Shown here: positions 36,530-44,730 of the stretch, piece by piece
Layout of the letters: each line of letters begins with the position of its first letter
Numbering within the stretch: position 1 is the stretch's first letter
Assembly (NCBI RefSeq): GCF_001570745.1
Contig: NZ_BCSG01000016.1
Span: 1 to 55,922, forward strand
Length of the DNA stretch: 55,922 nt
Direction of reading: 5' to 3'
DNA from: Alicyclobacillus mali NBRC 102425
GTDB taxonomy: Bacteria; Bacillota; Bacilli; Alicyclobacillales; Alicyclobacillaceae
The notes under the pieces: generated by a model
Told to the model about the DNA's origin: nothing
Database searches by the model: none
The model's input: only the letters and a program-made list of their open reading frames with translations
Program-made: the position numbers and the translations under genes

Positions 36530-36718
36530 TTTGGCAGTCATCCCTGCGGCGAATCAACGCTCGGCCTGAATGGATTGACCCTCTCCCTGCGACAGGCCAT
36601 TCACATCTGCGGCGACAATGCGGAATCCACTCCGGACTGAGGATTGAACGCGACCATTTCCAGTGGCGAAAAACGGTATAATAAAGGACACAACGCCACA
36701 CGAAATGAGGTTCGCGGC

Positions 36719-37513
36719 ATGGCCAAGAATATGAGAAGGCATCGCTTCGCGGCGTGGCTCGGCACATGCGCCGTGGTCTGTGCGGTCAGCGCCTGCGGGA
36801 CAAACGCGGCCGACAGCGCGCCCACAGCACCCGAGGGCGCGCAGTCGGCGGCGCGACAGACGAGTCCCTATCCGCTCTTTTCTCACCCGCCCGCGCAGCC
36901 GATCGTCGCCATGGGTGTCGGCGGCTCCGTCGCGCACGGATGGGATGACCAGACAGGCGGCGGCTATCTCGTTCGGGCGTTTCAAGCGTTGACGAAAGCG
37001 GGTCCTATCTCGTTTCAGTTCATCAACAAGTCCATCGAAGGATACGGCCCCACGCAGATGGCGGCCAAGTATCCCGAATTTCTTCGCGAGGTCCATCCTC
37101 AGGTGGTCGTCATCTCGTGGGGCATGTTGGATGACATCGCCAACAAGACGCCCATCTCCGCATTCGAACAGGCCGTTCAGTCTGAAGTTCAACAGGCCCT
37201 CGCCGCGCACGCGGACGTGATCGTCGTGACGCCGCCGCCCACAGGCGCATCGTATGGCCACGACCAGACCTCGGAGAGCCAACTCGTGGCCGACGAAATT
37301 CGGGTGGCAAAGCAATTCAAAACGCCGGACGTGATTGTCGTGGATCTCTTTAACCAGATGAAGCGCTACCTCGCCGCTCATCACCAGTCGATTCAGATGT
37401 ACAGCGCGGACGACTGGCATCCGAACACACAGGGCCACGCGCTGGCGGGATGGCTTTTGGCACAGGACCTGCAAGGGACGCTGGTGCCTGCCTCGAGCCC
37501 CAAACCGAGCTGA
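36719..37513 (+). CDS. SGNH-type hydrolase lipoprotein
   Basis: The 264-residue protein starts MAKNMRRHRFAAWLGTCAVV and has a lipobox VSAC ending at Cys26, so it is probably lipid-anchored outside the membrane. The SGNH core parallels the preceding gene: block I VAMGVGGSVAHGW, block III SWGMLDDI with Asp in place of Asn, and block V DDWHPNTQGHALAG. The two proteins are clearly paralogues from a tandem duplication, separated by a terminator and about 190 bases. GAGG precedes the ATG. A TATAAT at 36677-36682 is a likely -10, without a good -35 box. The substrate is unknown; acetylated envelope polysaccharide is a reasonable guess given the neighbouring acyltransferases. Confidence 0.83.
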   Translation: MAKNMRRHRFAAWLGTCAVVCAVSACGTNAADSAPTAPEGAQSAARQTSPYPLFSHPPAQPIVAMGVGGSVAHGWDDQTGGGYLVRAFQALTKAGPISFQFINKSIEGYGPTQMAAKYPEFLREVHPQVVVISWGMLDDIANKTPISAFEQAVQSEVQQALAAHADVIVVTPPPTGASYGHDQTSESQLVADEIRVAKQFKTPDVIVVDLFNQMKRYLAAHHQSIQMYSADDWHPNTQGHALAGWLLAQDLQGTLVPASSPKPS

Positions 37514-37550
37514 AGTGGTGTGGCGCCCGAATGTGGCCCATCCGCCGCAC

Positions 37551-38618
37551 TCACGCCTCGTCGCACTCCCACACGTCGGGCAGCGGAATCCCGTAGCCAT
37601 CGGACAACTCGACGAGATCGGCCCACACCTCGTCGGAGATGGGAATGCCCCGGCGGCTGCGCGCAACTCGCTCCCGATGCCGCCGTTCGCCAGGTACAGA
37701 AACGGACGGCGCGCCTTTCGCAAGCGGCGCATCATGAATCTCCCCGACGAGTGACGCGATGCGCTGCAGGAACTCCTCCTGGCCCACAAAGAAATCCGGA
37801 TGTAGCGCCAGATAAAAGAAACCGTTGCCTCGGGGCTTGCCATCGTCGGCGAACATGAAGCCCACGTCCTTGGCCACCTGTGCGCCGGCGAGGACTCCGG
37901 CCAGTACTTCCACCATGAGCGCCAGGGCATAGCCCTTGGCGCCGCCTATCGGGAGAAGTGCCCCTGTCAGCGCGCGCTGAGGATCACTCGTCGGCGCGCC
38001 GTCTTCGTCGACCGCGACGCCTTCGGGAAGCGGTTCGCCCCGCCGGGCACGTTCGATCACGGCGCCGCGCGAGATGGCGCTCGTCGACAGGTCGATGGAC
38101 AGCGGATAATCAAGCGGCGTCGGCGCCGCGAATGCGATGGGGTTTGTGCCAATGACGGGCTTGCGGCCCCCCGGCGGCGCCAGCGCGGGATGCGTATTGG
38201 CGCAGCAAACCCCCATCATTCCGTACAACGTCGCCCACTCGGCATACAGGAACAGCGCGCCACAATGGTTGGCCCGGCGCACGGCCACTGCGCCTAAGCC
38301 TGTCTCGCGGGCCAATTCCACCGCGTACGCCGCCGCCTCTTTGGCGCTCACGAAGCCAAGCGCGTGGTCCCCGTCCAGCACGGCCGTGACAGGTCCGGTG
38401 CGCGTCCACATAAGATGCGGCTTCGCATTGATTTTGCCACTTTTCAACCCATGCAAATACCACGGCAAGCGCATGACGCCGTGGCTCGAAATCCCTCGGA
38501 GATCCGATTCGACAAGCGCGGTGGCGGACCAATCCGCGTCGCGCTTCGCCACACCTGCGGCGGCAAAGCAGGCGCGCGCAAAAGCGTGCAGCGACGCGGG
38601 CGCGACGAGCCTCTGCAA
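37551..38618 (-). CDS. Malate/L-lactate dehydrogenase family oxidoreductase (Ldh_2)
   Basis: The 355-residue protein belongs to the NAD(P)-dependent type 2 family (malate, sulfolactate, ureidoglycolate dehydrogenases). Visible motifs are ESDLRGISSHGVMRLPWYL with the catalytic His, GLGAVAVRRANHCGALFLYAE..., MGVCCANTHPALAPPGG, GTNPIAFAAPTP and GGAKGYALALMVEVLAGVL. The C-terminal part has the expected HPDFFVGQEEFLQRIASLV. I chose the TTG at 38618, which follows GGGAGTGGGAAGAGG; upstream in-frame codons overlap the preceding acyltransferase gene. The substrate is not readable. Its placement directly after an O-acyltransferase gene is odd and may be an independent unit. Confidence 0.83.
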   Translation of the reverse strand: MQRLVAPASLHAFARACFAAAGVAKRDADWSATALVESDLRGISSHGVMRLPWYLHGLKSGKINAKPHLMWTRTGPVTAVLDGDHALGFVSAKEAAAYAVELARETGLGAVAVRRANHCGALFLYAEWATLYGMMGVCCANTHPALAPPGGRKPVIGTNPIAFAAPTPLDYPLSIDLSTSAISRGAVIERARRGEPLPEGVAVDEDGAPTSDPQRALTGALLPIGGAKGYALALMVEVLAGVLAGAQVAKDVGFMFADDGKPRGNGFFYLALHPDFFVGQEEFLQRIASLVGEIHDAPLAKGAPSVSVPGERRHRERVARSRRGIPISDEVWADLVELSDGYGIPLPDVWECDEA

Positions 38619-38646
38619 CCTCTTCCCACTCCCCAACGTCTCCGCG

Positions 38647-40545
38647 TCATTGCTCCACCGCCTGCGCCACCAGCTTGGCGTACACCATCGCACCGGTCGG
38701 ATTCAGGTGAACACCGTCCGGCCAAAAATATTCCGGATGCCCGGCGCTCGCTTGATACCAGTTGACGAGCACCACATGCGGATAGCTCGCGGCAACCTGA
38801 GCAAGCGTCTGATTGACCGCGTTCTGCCACGGGCGCGGCACGCGCGTGTTGACCAGGATAATTTTCTGGACAGGCCCGAGCGATTGGAGCAGGGAGACGA
38901 GCTGTTGTTTGCTGAAGGGCCCATTGGTGCCGAGTTCGAGGATGACGATGTGGCCCAATTCTCCTTTCGCCTTCAGGGCCTGAACCACCTGCGGCGCCTG
39001 ATACATCTGGCGCCCGACCTGCCCGTCGCACACAATGCCGGGCAGGAGCTTCTCCAGATCCGCCTCCACGTCGATCATGACCGAGTCCCCAATCGCCGTC
39101 ACGCCGACACCTGACGCCTTCTTCGGCTTGGGGTCCGCAATCGTGCGCACAGCCCCGGTCCGTGGCGTGGCGGATGCCTGGGTTGGATGAGGCCCGGTTG
39201 GCGAACCGTTCCTAGTCTCTCCACCACCCGGGGCCGCATGCGCGTCACGCGCCGAGGGGGTTTGGCTCGATCCGGCCGCAGTCACCGGTTTCGCGTGCAC
39301 CTTGCCAAGCGAGGCCACCACAGGATACGCCGTCATGCCTGCGCAGAACAGAATCGCGATCCCGGCCACGACGCCCGTTCCATACATCATGCGGCGCCGC
39401 CCGCTGCGAACGCGTCTCGTGCGGTACACATCTCGAACGGCGCTGCTCTCCGCGCGCCGGCGCTTGCCCAGGCGCCGAATGGGCTCTTCGACGATCCGCC
39501 AGGAAAGTGCTGCAATCACCACCGCCAGCGCCACCTGCCACGCCGCGCGAATCAGGCTGAAGTCGTTCGCGTCGATGAGCGGCGTCGTCAGGGCGATGAT
39601 GGGAAAGTGCCAAAGGTAAATGCCATACGATCGCACGCCAATCCAGCGCCACGGCTGGGATCCGAAGGCGCGGCCGAGCAGCGTGCTGGGATGCGCCAGA
39701 CAGGCTACCAACCCTGCGGTGGCGATCGAGAGAATCACCAGGCCGCCGCGATACAAGAACGGCTCGTACTCGTTCGTCTGCCAGATCATCCAGAGGATCG
39801 ACAAGAGACTCAAGAGGCCGACGAGATCGAGAAGCAGGCGGCGCCGAGGCGCGAGCGGGCGATTGAACGCGCTCGACGGCCACACGAACGCGAGCATTGC
39901 GCCGATGAGCAATCCGAACGCGCGCGTGTCCGTTCCATCGTAGACGCGCGTCGGGTCCATGCCCGGTTGATACAGCACCGCCATCCATACCGCCGAGGCG
40001 AGGGCAAGCCCGCCGGTGAAGGCGAGGATCCGCCCGCGCCGCTTCAAAAGCTTGAGCGCGAACAGGAGCAGGAGCGGCCAGATGAGGTAGAACTGCTCCT
40101 CCACGGCAAGCGACCAGAGATGCCCGAGCGGCGTCTGTCGCCCAAAACTTTGGAAGTAGGAGACCTTGTGAAAGATGAACCACCAATTGCTCACGTAGAA
40201 GAACGACGCCACGGCGTCCTGAAAAAACTGCACAAATTGCGCGCGATCCGCCAGGTATACCCAGATCATGACGGCGACGAGCATCACCACGAGCGCGGGT
40301 AAGAGCCGCCTCGCGCGCCGCAGCCAAAACTGCTTGAAATCAATGCGGCCGGTGTCACGCCACTCCGACACGAGGAGATCTGTGATCAGATAGCCGGAGA
40401 GCACGAAGAAGACCTGAACGCCGAGCAGTCCTCCGGGAGCTCCGCCCCAATTGACGTGATACGCGATCACGGCGAGCACCGCAAGCGCTCGCAATCCGTC
40501 CAGTCCTGGCATGTACCGGCCATGCCCGCCCATCGGCTTTGGCAT
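38647..40545 (-). CDS. OatA-like O-acetyltransferase (acyltransferase 3 plus SGNH domain)
   Basis: The 632-residue protein has an N-terminal membrane acyltransferase-3 domain (MPGLDGLRALAVLAVIAYHV, VQVFFVLSGYLITDLLV, PLGHLWSLAVEEQFYLIWPL, RSYGIYLWHFPIIALTTPLI), a low-complexity linker and a C-terminal extracellular SGNH domain from about residue 475 (GVTAIGDSVMIDVEADLEKL; LELGTNGPFS; PDGVHLNPTGAMVYA). This is the layout of OatA and related enzymes that O-acetylate peptidoglycan or secondary wall polymers. Here block III keeps Asn, unlike the two small SGNH proteins nearby. GGGAGGAG precedes the ATG. A TATAAT box lies at 40595-40600 upstream. Confidence 0.92.
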   Translation of the reverse strand: MPKPMGGHGRYMPGLDGLRALAVLAVIAYHVNWGGAPGGLLGVQVFFVLSGYLITDLLVSEWRDTGRIDFKQFWLRRARRLLPALVVMLVAVMIWVYLADRAQFVQFFQDAVASFFYVSNWWFIFHKVSYFQSFGRQTPLGHLWSLAVEEQFYLIWPLLLLFALKLLKRRGRILAFTGGLALASAVWMAVLYQPGMDPTRVYDGTDTRAFGLLIGAMLAFVWPSSAFNRPLAPRRRLLLDLVGLLSLLSILWMIWQTNEYEPFLYRGGLVILSIATAGLVACLAHPSTLLGRAFGSQPWRWIGVRSYGIYLWHFPIIALTTPLIDANDFSLIRAAWQVALAVVIAALSWRIVEEPIRRLGKRRRAESSAVRDVYRTRRVRSGRRRMMYGTGVVAGIAILFCAGMTAYPVVASLGKVHAKPVTAAGSSQTPSARDAHAAPGGGETRNGSPTGPHPTQASATPRTGAVRTIADPKPKKASGVGVTAIGDSVMIDVEADLEKLLPGIVCDGQVGRQMYQAPQVVQALKAKGELGHIVILELGTNGPFSKQQLVSLLQSLGPVQKIILVNTRVPRPWQNAVNQTLAQVAASYPHVVLVNWYQASAGHPEYFWPDGVHLNPTGAMVYAKLVAQAVEQ

Positions 40546-40705
40546 TGTCTGTAACTCCTCCCGTCGGCGCAATCCGTGTCGAAATTCCCCGTTTCGATTA
40601 TATCTAGGTGACGATGCAACTGGGCGTTGTGTTTCATGGAAATTTGCCGATGCACTTGCGCCGCACCAAAGAGGCGTGATCGACGGGATTCGACACGGAG
40701 CGCGA

Positions 40706-41056
40706 TCATCCCTTGGGCCGGAAGAAGACCGCCGTCAGGAAGGCAAACACGATGGCCGAGGAAATGCCCGCGCTCGTGAGCTCGAAGATGCCCGTGATGA
40801 CGCCGACAAGCCCGTGCGCCTTGCCCTCGGCGATGGCACCCTGGACGAGCGCGTTACCAAACGAGGTGATGGGCACCGTCGCGCCCGCGCCCGCGAAGCG
40901 CACGACGGGATCGTACAGGCCGAGTCCGCCGAGCACGGCGCCAGCCACCACAAGGATGGAGACCACCTGCGCGGGCTGAAGGCGAAAGGCGTCCATCAGC
41001 AACTGGCCGAGGAGACAGATGGCGCCGCCGACGAGGAACGCCCACAGGTAGGTCAT
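40706..41056 (-). CDS. spoVAE: Stage V sporulation protein AE (SpoVAEb type)
   Basis: The 116-residue membrane protein is part of the SpoVA channel that moves dipicolinic acid into the forespore and out on germination. It shows GGAICLLGQLLMDAF, LQPAQVVSILVVAGAVLGGLG, and the AGAGATVPITSFGNALVQGA motif shared with SpoVAC. Its start overlaps the spoVAD stop by four bases (ATGA), so it is translationally coupled. It is the last gene of the operon. No strong terminator is visible before the next gene, the OatA-like protein on the same strand about 160 bases on. Confidence 0.95.
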   Translation of the reverse strand: MTYLWAFLVGGAICLLGQLLMDAFRLQPAQVVSILVVAGAVLGGLGLYDPVVRFAGAGATVPITSFGNALVQGAIAEGKAHGLVGVITGIFELTSAGISSAIVFAFLTAVFFRPKG

Positions 41057-42099
41057 GGCGTACTCCCCCCTGCTTCACAAGCCGCGCTCGGCCACTCCAT
41101 GGCGACGGCGTGCGCGATGCACGGAATGGTCTCCTTCTGCTGATACGAGATGGGGGATAAGAGCGCCCCGGTTGCCACTACCAGCACGCGGCGCAGTTCG
41201 CCTTGCCGGAGTCTGCGCTGCACGTGGCCGTACGCGACGGACGCCGAGCACCCGCACCCGCTGCCTCCCGCCAGCACCTCCGGCAAGTCGCCGTAGATGA
41301 GAACGCCCGCGTCGTGGTACCGATCCTGCGGGATGTTCACGCGGTGCTCCACCATGAGGTCGCGGAGGATGCGGGAGCCGACGCGGCCGAGATCGCCTGT
41401 GAGGACGAGATCGTAGTAATCGTGCGGCAAATCGAAGTCCCGGAAGTGGCTGACAAGCGTGTCGAGCGCAGCAGGGGCCATGGCGGCGCCCATGTTGAAG
41501 GGGTCCGACAGGCCCATGTCCACGACCCGGCCGACGGTGGCCCGCGTGACGACCGGATGTTCACCCTTCCCGTCGTTCGGCGCGACGATGGCGGCCGCCC
41601 CGGCCGTCACCGTCCACTGCGCGGTGGGGGGCTTCTGCGCGCCGTACTCGGTCGGATACCGGTAGTGCTTCTCCGCGGCGGCGTTGTGGCTGACGGTGGC
41701 CGCGAGAACGTAGCGGGCGGAGCCGGTGTTCACGAGCAGCGACGCGAGGGCGAGACCCTCCATGGACGTGGAACACGCGCCAAAGATCCCGAGATAGGGC
41801 ATGGCGAGCGTCCGCGCGGCGAACGAGGACGAGATGATCTGATTCATCAAGTCGCCCGCGATGAAAAACGAGATGGCGTCTTTCGTGAGGCCCGCCTTCT
41901 CGATGGCCTTCTGACACGCCTCGTCCAAGAGCGTGCGCTCGGCCTGCTCCCAGCTCTTCTGTTCCATGCGGATGTCCGCGTGCAGCAGATCGAAGTCGTC
42001 GGCGAGCGGCCCCTTCGCTTCTGTCGGCCCGCCAATGGCCGCCGTCGACAGGAGCATCGGTCGGTGCTCAAACTCCCAGCTCTGATGTCCCCTGAGCAT
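41053..42099 (-). CDS. spoVAD: Stage V sporulation protein AD
   Basis: SpoVAD is the peripheral, thiolase-fold subunit that binds dipicolinic acid. The 348-residue protein has AKGPLADDFDLLHADIRMEQ, SWEQAERTLLDEACQKAI, the thiolase-like LGIFGACSTSMEGLALAS and the C-terminal LAGGSGCGCSASV motif. The length is normal. It begins three bases after the spoVAC stop and overlaps spoVAE. Its role requires SpoVAC and SpoVAE, which flank it here in the usual order. Confidence 0.97.
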   Translation of the reverse strand: MLRGHQSWEFEHRPMLLSTAAIGGPTEAKGPLADDFDLLHADIRMEQKSWEQAERTLLDEACQKAIEKAGLTKDAISFFIAGDLMNQIISSSFAARTLAMPYLGIFGACSTSMEGLALASLLVNTGSARYVLAATVSHNAAAEKHYRYPTEYGAQKPPTAQWTVTAGAAAIVAPNDGKGEHPVVTRATVGRVVDMGLSDPFNMGAAMAPAALDTLVSHFRDFDLPHDYYDLVLTGDLGRVGSRILRDLMVEHRVNIPQDRYHDAGVLIYGDLPEVLAGGSGCGCSASVAYGHVQRRLRQGELRRVLVVATGALLSPISYQQKETIPCIAHAVAMEWPSAACEAGGSTP

Positions 42100-42102
42100 G
42101 CT

Positions 42103-42576
42103 CTACCTCCCTGGCGCAACGAGCGTGTGAAGCAGTCCGATGAAAAAGGCCGCCACGACGCCCCAGACGATCACGGCCCCGGCCAGCTTGAACATGTTGG
42201 CCCCCACGCCGAGCACCCATCCCTCGCTCCTCGATTCGAGGGCAGCCGAGGCCATCGCGTTGGCAAACCCCGTCACCGGGATGGCCGTGCCCGCGCCTGT
42301 GAACCGCGCGATTTTGTCGAACACGCCGAGCCCCGTGAGCAGACAGGTGAGCGCGATGAGCACCGCGACGGTCGGATTGCCCGCGTCTTTGCGGCTGAAG
42401 CCGCACACGTGTACGAAAAAATCGCTCACCGCTTGGCCCAGCACACAGACCAACCCGCCTGCGACAAACGCGATAGCGAGGTTTCTCGCCATGGGGCGAG
42501 CCGGTTCACGCGCCGACGCGAACGCCTGATACGCCTGCATCACGGGCGTCGCCTTCTTCAGCTGTGCCTTCGGCAT
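42103..42576 (-). CDS. spoVAC: Stage V sporulation protein AC
   Basis: SpoVAC is the mechanosensitive-channel-like membrane subunit for dipicolinic acid passage. The 157-residue protein has about four membrane helices: NLAIAFVAGGLVCVLGQAVS, TVAVLIALTCLLTGLGVFDK, the conserved AGAGTAIPVTGFANAMASAA, and AGAVIVWGVVAAFFIGLLHT. The AGAGT.IP.TGFAN motif is diagnostic. It lies 13 bases after the DUF421 gene, so the operon reads DUF1657-DUF421-spoVAC-spoVAD-spoVAE. Confidence 0.96.
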   Translation of the reverse strand: MPKAQLKKATPVMQAYQAFASAREPARPMARNLAIAFVAGGLVCVLGQAVSDFFVHVCGFSRKDAGNPTVAVLIALTCLLTGLGVFDKIARFTGAGTAIPVTGFANAMASAALESRSEGWVLGVGANMFKLAGAVIVWGVVAAFFIGLLHTLVAPGR

Positions 42577-42589
42577 CCCGCGTCCCTCC

Positions 42590-43450
42590 CTAATGCCGCA
42601 AGTACGGCTCCGTCTGGTTCAGCACGGACTCTATTCGTTTCGCCATGGCGGCATAGTCCCGCTTGGCCCCCTCATCCTCCGTGGCAAGCGCGTACAGTTC
42701 CAGATCCGCTTGCGCCTTCTTCAGCAGGATGTGCGTCAGCTCGCGTGCCTTCGGTTCGGGCACCTGAATCCGGTCGTCGTACAGATCCACGTACAATTCT
42801 CCGGCCGCGTTCACCTGCGCCAGATACACGTTCTCCACCGCCACGCCGAGCTTGTCCAATTCTCCTTTCAGCCATCTGCGGTTGAAACCGATGGTGGCGA
42901 GCCCTTCGTCCATGATCTTCCCGTCCATGATCACGACCTGAGGCTGCGACTCGGCCGGCACCTTGAGCCCGAGGCGCTTCGGCGTCACCGGCTCCGCCTC
43001 CGGCTTCAACATGACGTTGACCGAACCGTTCGACTCCATGATGGCGAACTCCACGTCGGCCACCTGGAATACGTTCTTGGCCCGCAGATGCTCCAACAGT
43101 TCGTCCGTCGACATGCGTTCCTTGCGCAGGTTGTCCTCGAGGATCTTCCCGTTCTGAATGAGCACCCGCGCCTTGCCCTCGAGGATGTCGCGCGCCTTTT
43201 TGCTTTTGAGCGCGATGAAGCTGAGCAAAATCGGCAGCGCCGTGTACACGGCCATGGGCAACAACCCATGATACAGAGGCGCCTGCAACTGATCCGGGAT
43301 GATGGCCGCCATATCGCCGATGGCGATCCCGACGATGTACTCAAAGAACGTGATCTGCGAAAGCTGTCGCTTGCCGATGAGCTTCGCAAACAGAAACATC
43401 GCAGCAAACGCGATGAGCGATCGGATCACGATGGTCAGCCATTCCGCCAC
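42590..43450 (-). CDS. DUF421 (YetF-like) membrane protein
   Basis: The 286-residue protein has three N-terminal membrane helices (AEWLTIVIRSLIAFAAMFLF, FFEYIVGIAIGDMAAIIP, GLLPMAVYTALPILLSFIAL) and two copies of the soluble DUF421 fold: GKARVLIQNGKILEDNLRKE..MSTDELLEHLR and QVVIMDGKIMDEGLATIGFN. This is the YetF/YdfS family, linked to spore heat resistance when carried in spoVA2mob operons. A C-terminal extension (AKADLELYALATEDEGAKRD-like) resembles DUF1657, as seen in spoVA2mob YetF proteins. The GTG start follows GGAGGTGAGCGG. It sits between DUF1657 and spoVAC. Confidence 0.9.
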   Translation of the reverse strand: MAEWLTIVIRSLIAFAAMFLFAKLIGKRQLSQITFFEYIVGIAIGDMAAIIPDQLQAPLYHGLLPMAVYTALPILLSFIALKSKKARDILEGKARVLIQNGKILEDNLRKERMSTDELLEHLRAKNVFQVADVEFAIMESNGSVNVMLKPEAEPVTPKRLGLKVPAESQPQVVIMDGKIMDEGLATIGFNRRWLKGELDKLGVAVENVYLAQVNAAGELYVDLYDDRIQVPEPKARELTHILLKKAQADLELYALATEDEGAKRDYAAMAKRIESVLNQTEPYLRH

Positions 43451-43510
43451 CCGCTCACCTCCACCGACGTGAAGCGAGCCAGGGAGCACGCTCCCTGGCG
43501 CCAGCGAGGA

Positions 43511-43717
43511 TTAGAACCCCTTGTACTGAGGCTCCTCTTGCTCCATCTCGGCGACCCGAGCCTGCAGTTGCTGCACCACCTGCTGTGTCTGCTGAGCCGC
43601 TTGTGTGTACAACTGCTTGGCCTGCTGATTGTCGGTCGCGAGCGCAAACGATTCGAGGTTCGCCTGCGCGCTCTTCAGGTTCGCGAGCGTCGTCTTCACC
43701 TGCTGCGCGACGGTCAC
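43511..43717 (-). CDS. DUF1657 family small protein
   Basis: The 68-residue helical protein begins MTVAQQVKTTLANLKSAQAN and has ALATDNQQAKQLYTQAAQQT and QVVQQLQARVAEMEQEE; Gln-rich amphipathic helices of this kind define DUF1657. The function is unknown, but the family is found almost only in spore formers and sits in spoVA2mob operons. The GTG start at 43717 has GGGGGTGAG upstream; in-frame codons to 43774 are unlikely. It is the first gene of the five-gene operon, divergent from lutA. I could not place a confident sporulation-sigma promoter in the gap. Confidence 0.88.
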   Translation of the reverse strand: MTVAQQVKTTLANLKSAQANLESFALATDNQQAKQLYTQAAQQTQQVVQQLQARVAEMEQEEPQYKGF

Positions 43718-43829
43718 AGGTCTCACCCCCAATCTGGACCGTAATGTCTCCGATCGATGGCAGCGCATATACATCGATGAAGTTGGAAATCCCGGGAAGA
43801 CTCCGAAATGTGACTTTCTATTTCTTTTC

Positions 43830-43860
43830 GTTTATTTATTTCTGTTTATTTTGCTATAAT
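43830..43860 (+). promoter_or_regulatory. Promoter of lutABC with GTTTATTT direct repeats
   Basis: A consensus TATAAT lies at 43855-43860. Upstream, GTTTATTT occurs twice with a 14-base period (43830 and 43844), covering the -35 region, which has no good TTGACA match. The AT-rich block stands out from its surroundings. The repeats may be a regulator site; they resemble TGTTT repeats upstream of the fucose operon. Confidence 0.5.
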
Positions 43861-43906
43861 CGACGGTGCGACGAAATTTGCCGCGGCCATCGGTGCGCGC
43901 CGCCCC

Positions 43907-43919
43907 TGTAAGCGTTACA
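43907..43919 (+). promoter_or_regulatory. cre-like palindrome in the lut leader
   Basis: TGTAAGCGTTACA is a near-perfect palindrome with the CG core and flanks of a cre site, about 47 bases downstream of the -10 box. CcpA bound here could act as a roadblock to transcription. Confidence 0.45.
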
Positions 43920-43983
43920 CTGAAGACATGAACTTATGCACAGTGACCCATCTCCTCCGGTCGCGGTCATGGAGGTCTGCGCC

Positions 43984-44730
43984 ATGAAAGTCAGCCTGTT
44001 TGTCACCTGCATCGTCGACGCCGCTTTCCCGCGCGTCGGCATCGCCACCACGCGCCTCCTCGAGGCGAGCGGCTGCGAGGTCGATTTCCCCATCGGCCAG
44101 ACCTGCTGCGGCCAGCCTGCCTTCAACAGCGGCTACGCCGACGAGGCCCGCCACGTCGCGCGCACGCTGCTCGAGGCGTTTGCCGACGCCGACGCGGTCG
44201 TGAGCCCGTCGGGATCGTGCGTCGGCATGATTCGGCACTACTACCCAAGCCTCTTCGCGGGCGATCCGGCCTTGGCTCAGGCAGCACAACGCCTCGCGGA
44301 CAAGACCTATGAACTCTCGCAGTTTCTCGTCCGCCGCCTGGAAAAGGTCGACTTCGGCGGCCGCTTCCCGCATCGCGTCACGTTCCATCCCTCGTGTCAC
44401 GGTTCCCGCCTCCTCGGCGTCCGCGACGAACCCCTCGAACTCCTGCGCCACGTGCGGGATCTGGAGCTCGTCGATCTTCCCTACGCCCGCGACTGCTGCG
44501 GCTTCGGCGGCACGTTTTCGGTAAAAATGAGCGAAATTTCAAGCTCCATGGCAGCAGAGAAGGCGGAGAACGTCGTCGCGAGCGGCGCCGAGGTGCTCGT
44601 ATCCACCGACATGGGCTGCCTCATGAACATCGGCGGCACCCTCTCCCGCCGCGGCGCCCGCGTTCGCGTCATGCATCTCGCCGAGCTTTTGGCGGAAGCC
44701 GCAGGTCTGACCGAGGAGGTGACCGCATGA
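43984..44730 (+). CDS. lutA: LutA, lactate utilization iron-sulfur protein
   Basis: LutA, with LutB and LutC, oxidises L-lactate to pyruvate. The 248-residue protein has two CCG domains (DUF224) with QTCCGQPAFNSGYADEARH and DCCGFGGTFSVKMSEIS, which bind iron-sulfur clusters. The start ATG at MKVSLFVTCIVDAAFP follows GGAGG with eight bases between; upstream in-frame codons are excluded. It overlaps lutB by four bases (ATGA). Homologues in Bacillus are needed for growth on lactate and for biofilms. Confidence 0.95.
   Translation: MKVSLFVTCIVDAAFPRVGIATTRLLEASGCEVDFPIGQTCCGQPAFNSGYADEARHVARTLLEAFADADAVVSPSGSCVGMIRHYYPSLFAGDPALAQAAQRLADKTYELSQFLVRRLEKVDFGGRFPHRVTFHPSCHGSRLLGVRDEPLELLRHVRDLELVDLPYARDCCGFGGTFSVKMSEISSSMAAEKAENVVASGAEVLVSTDMGCLMNIGGTLSRRGARVRVMHLAELLAEAAGLTEEVTA

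Noticed and set aside
36677-36682. Full promoter for the SGNH lipoprotein gene
   Set aside because: The TATAAT is good but no -35 box lies at 16-18 bases, so I mention only the -10 in the gene entry.
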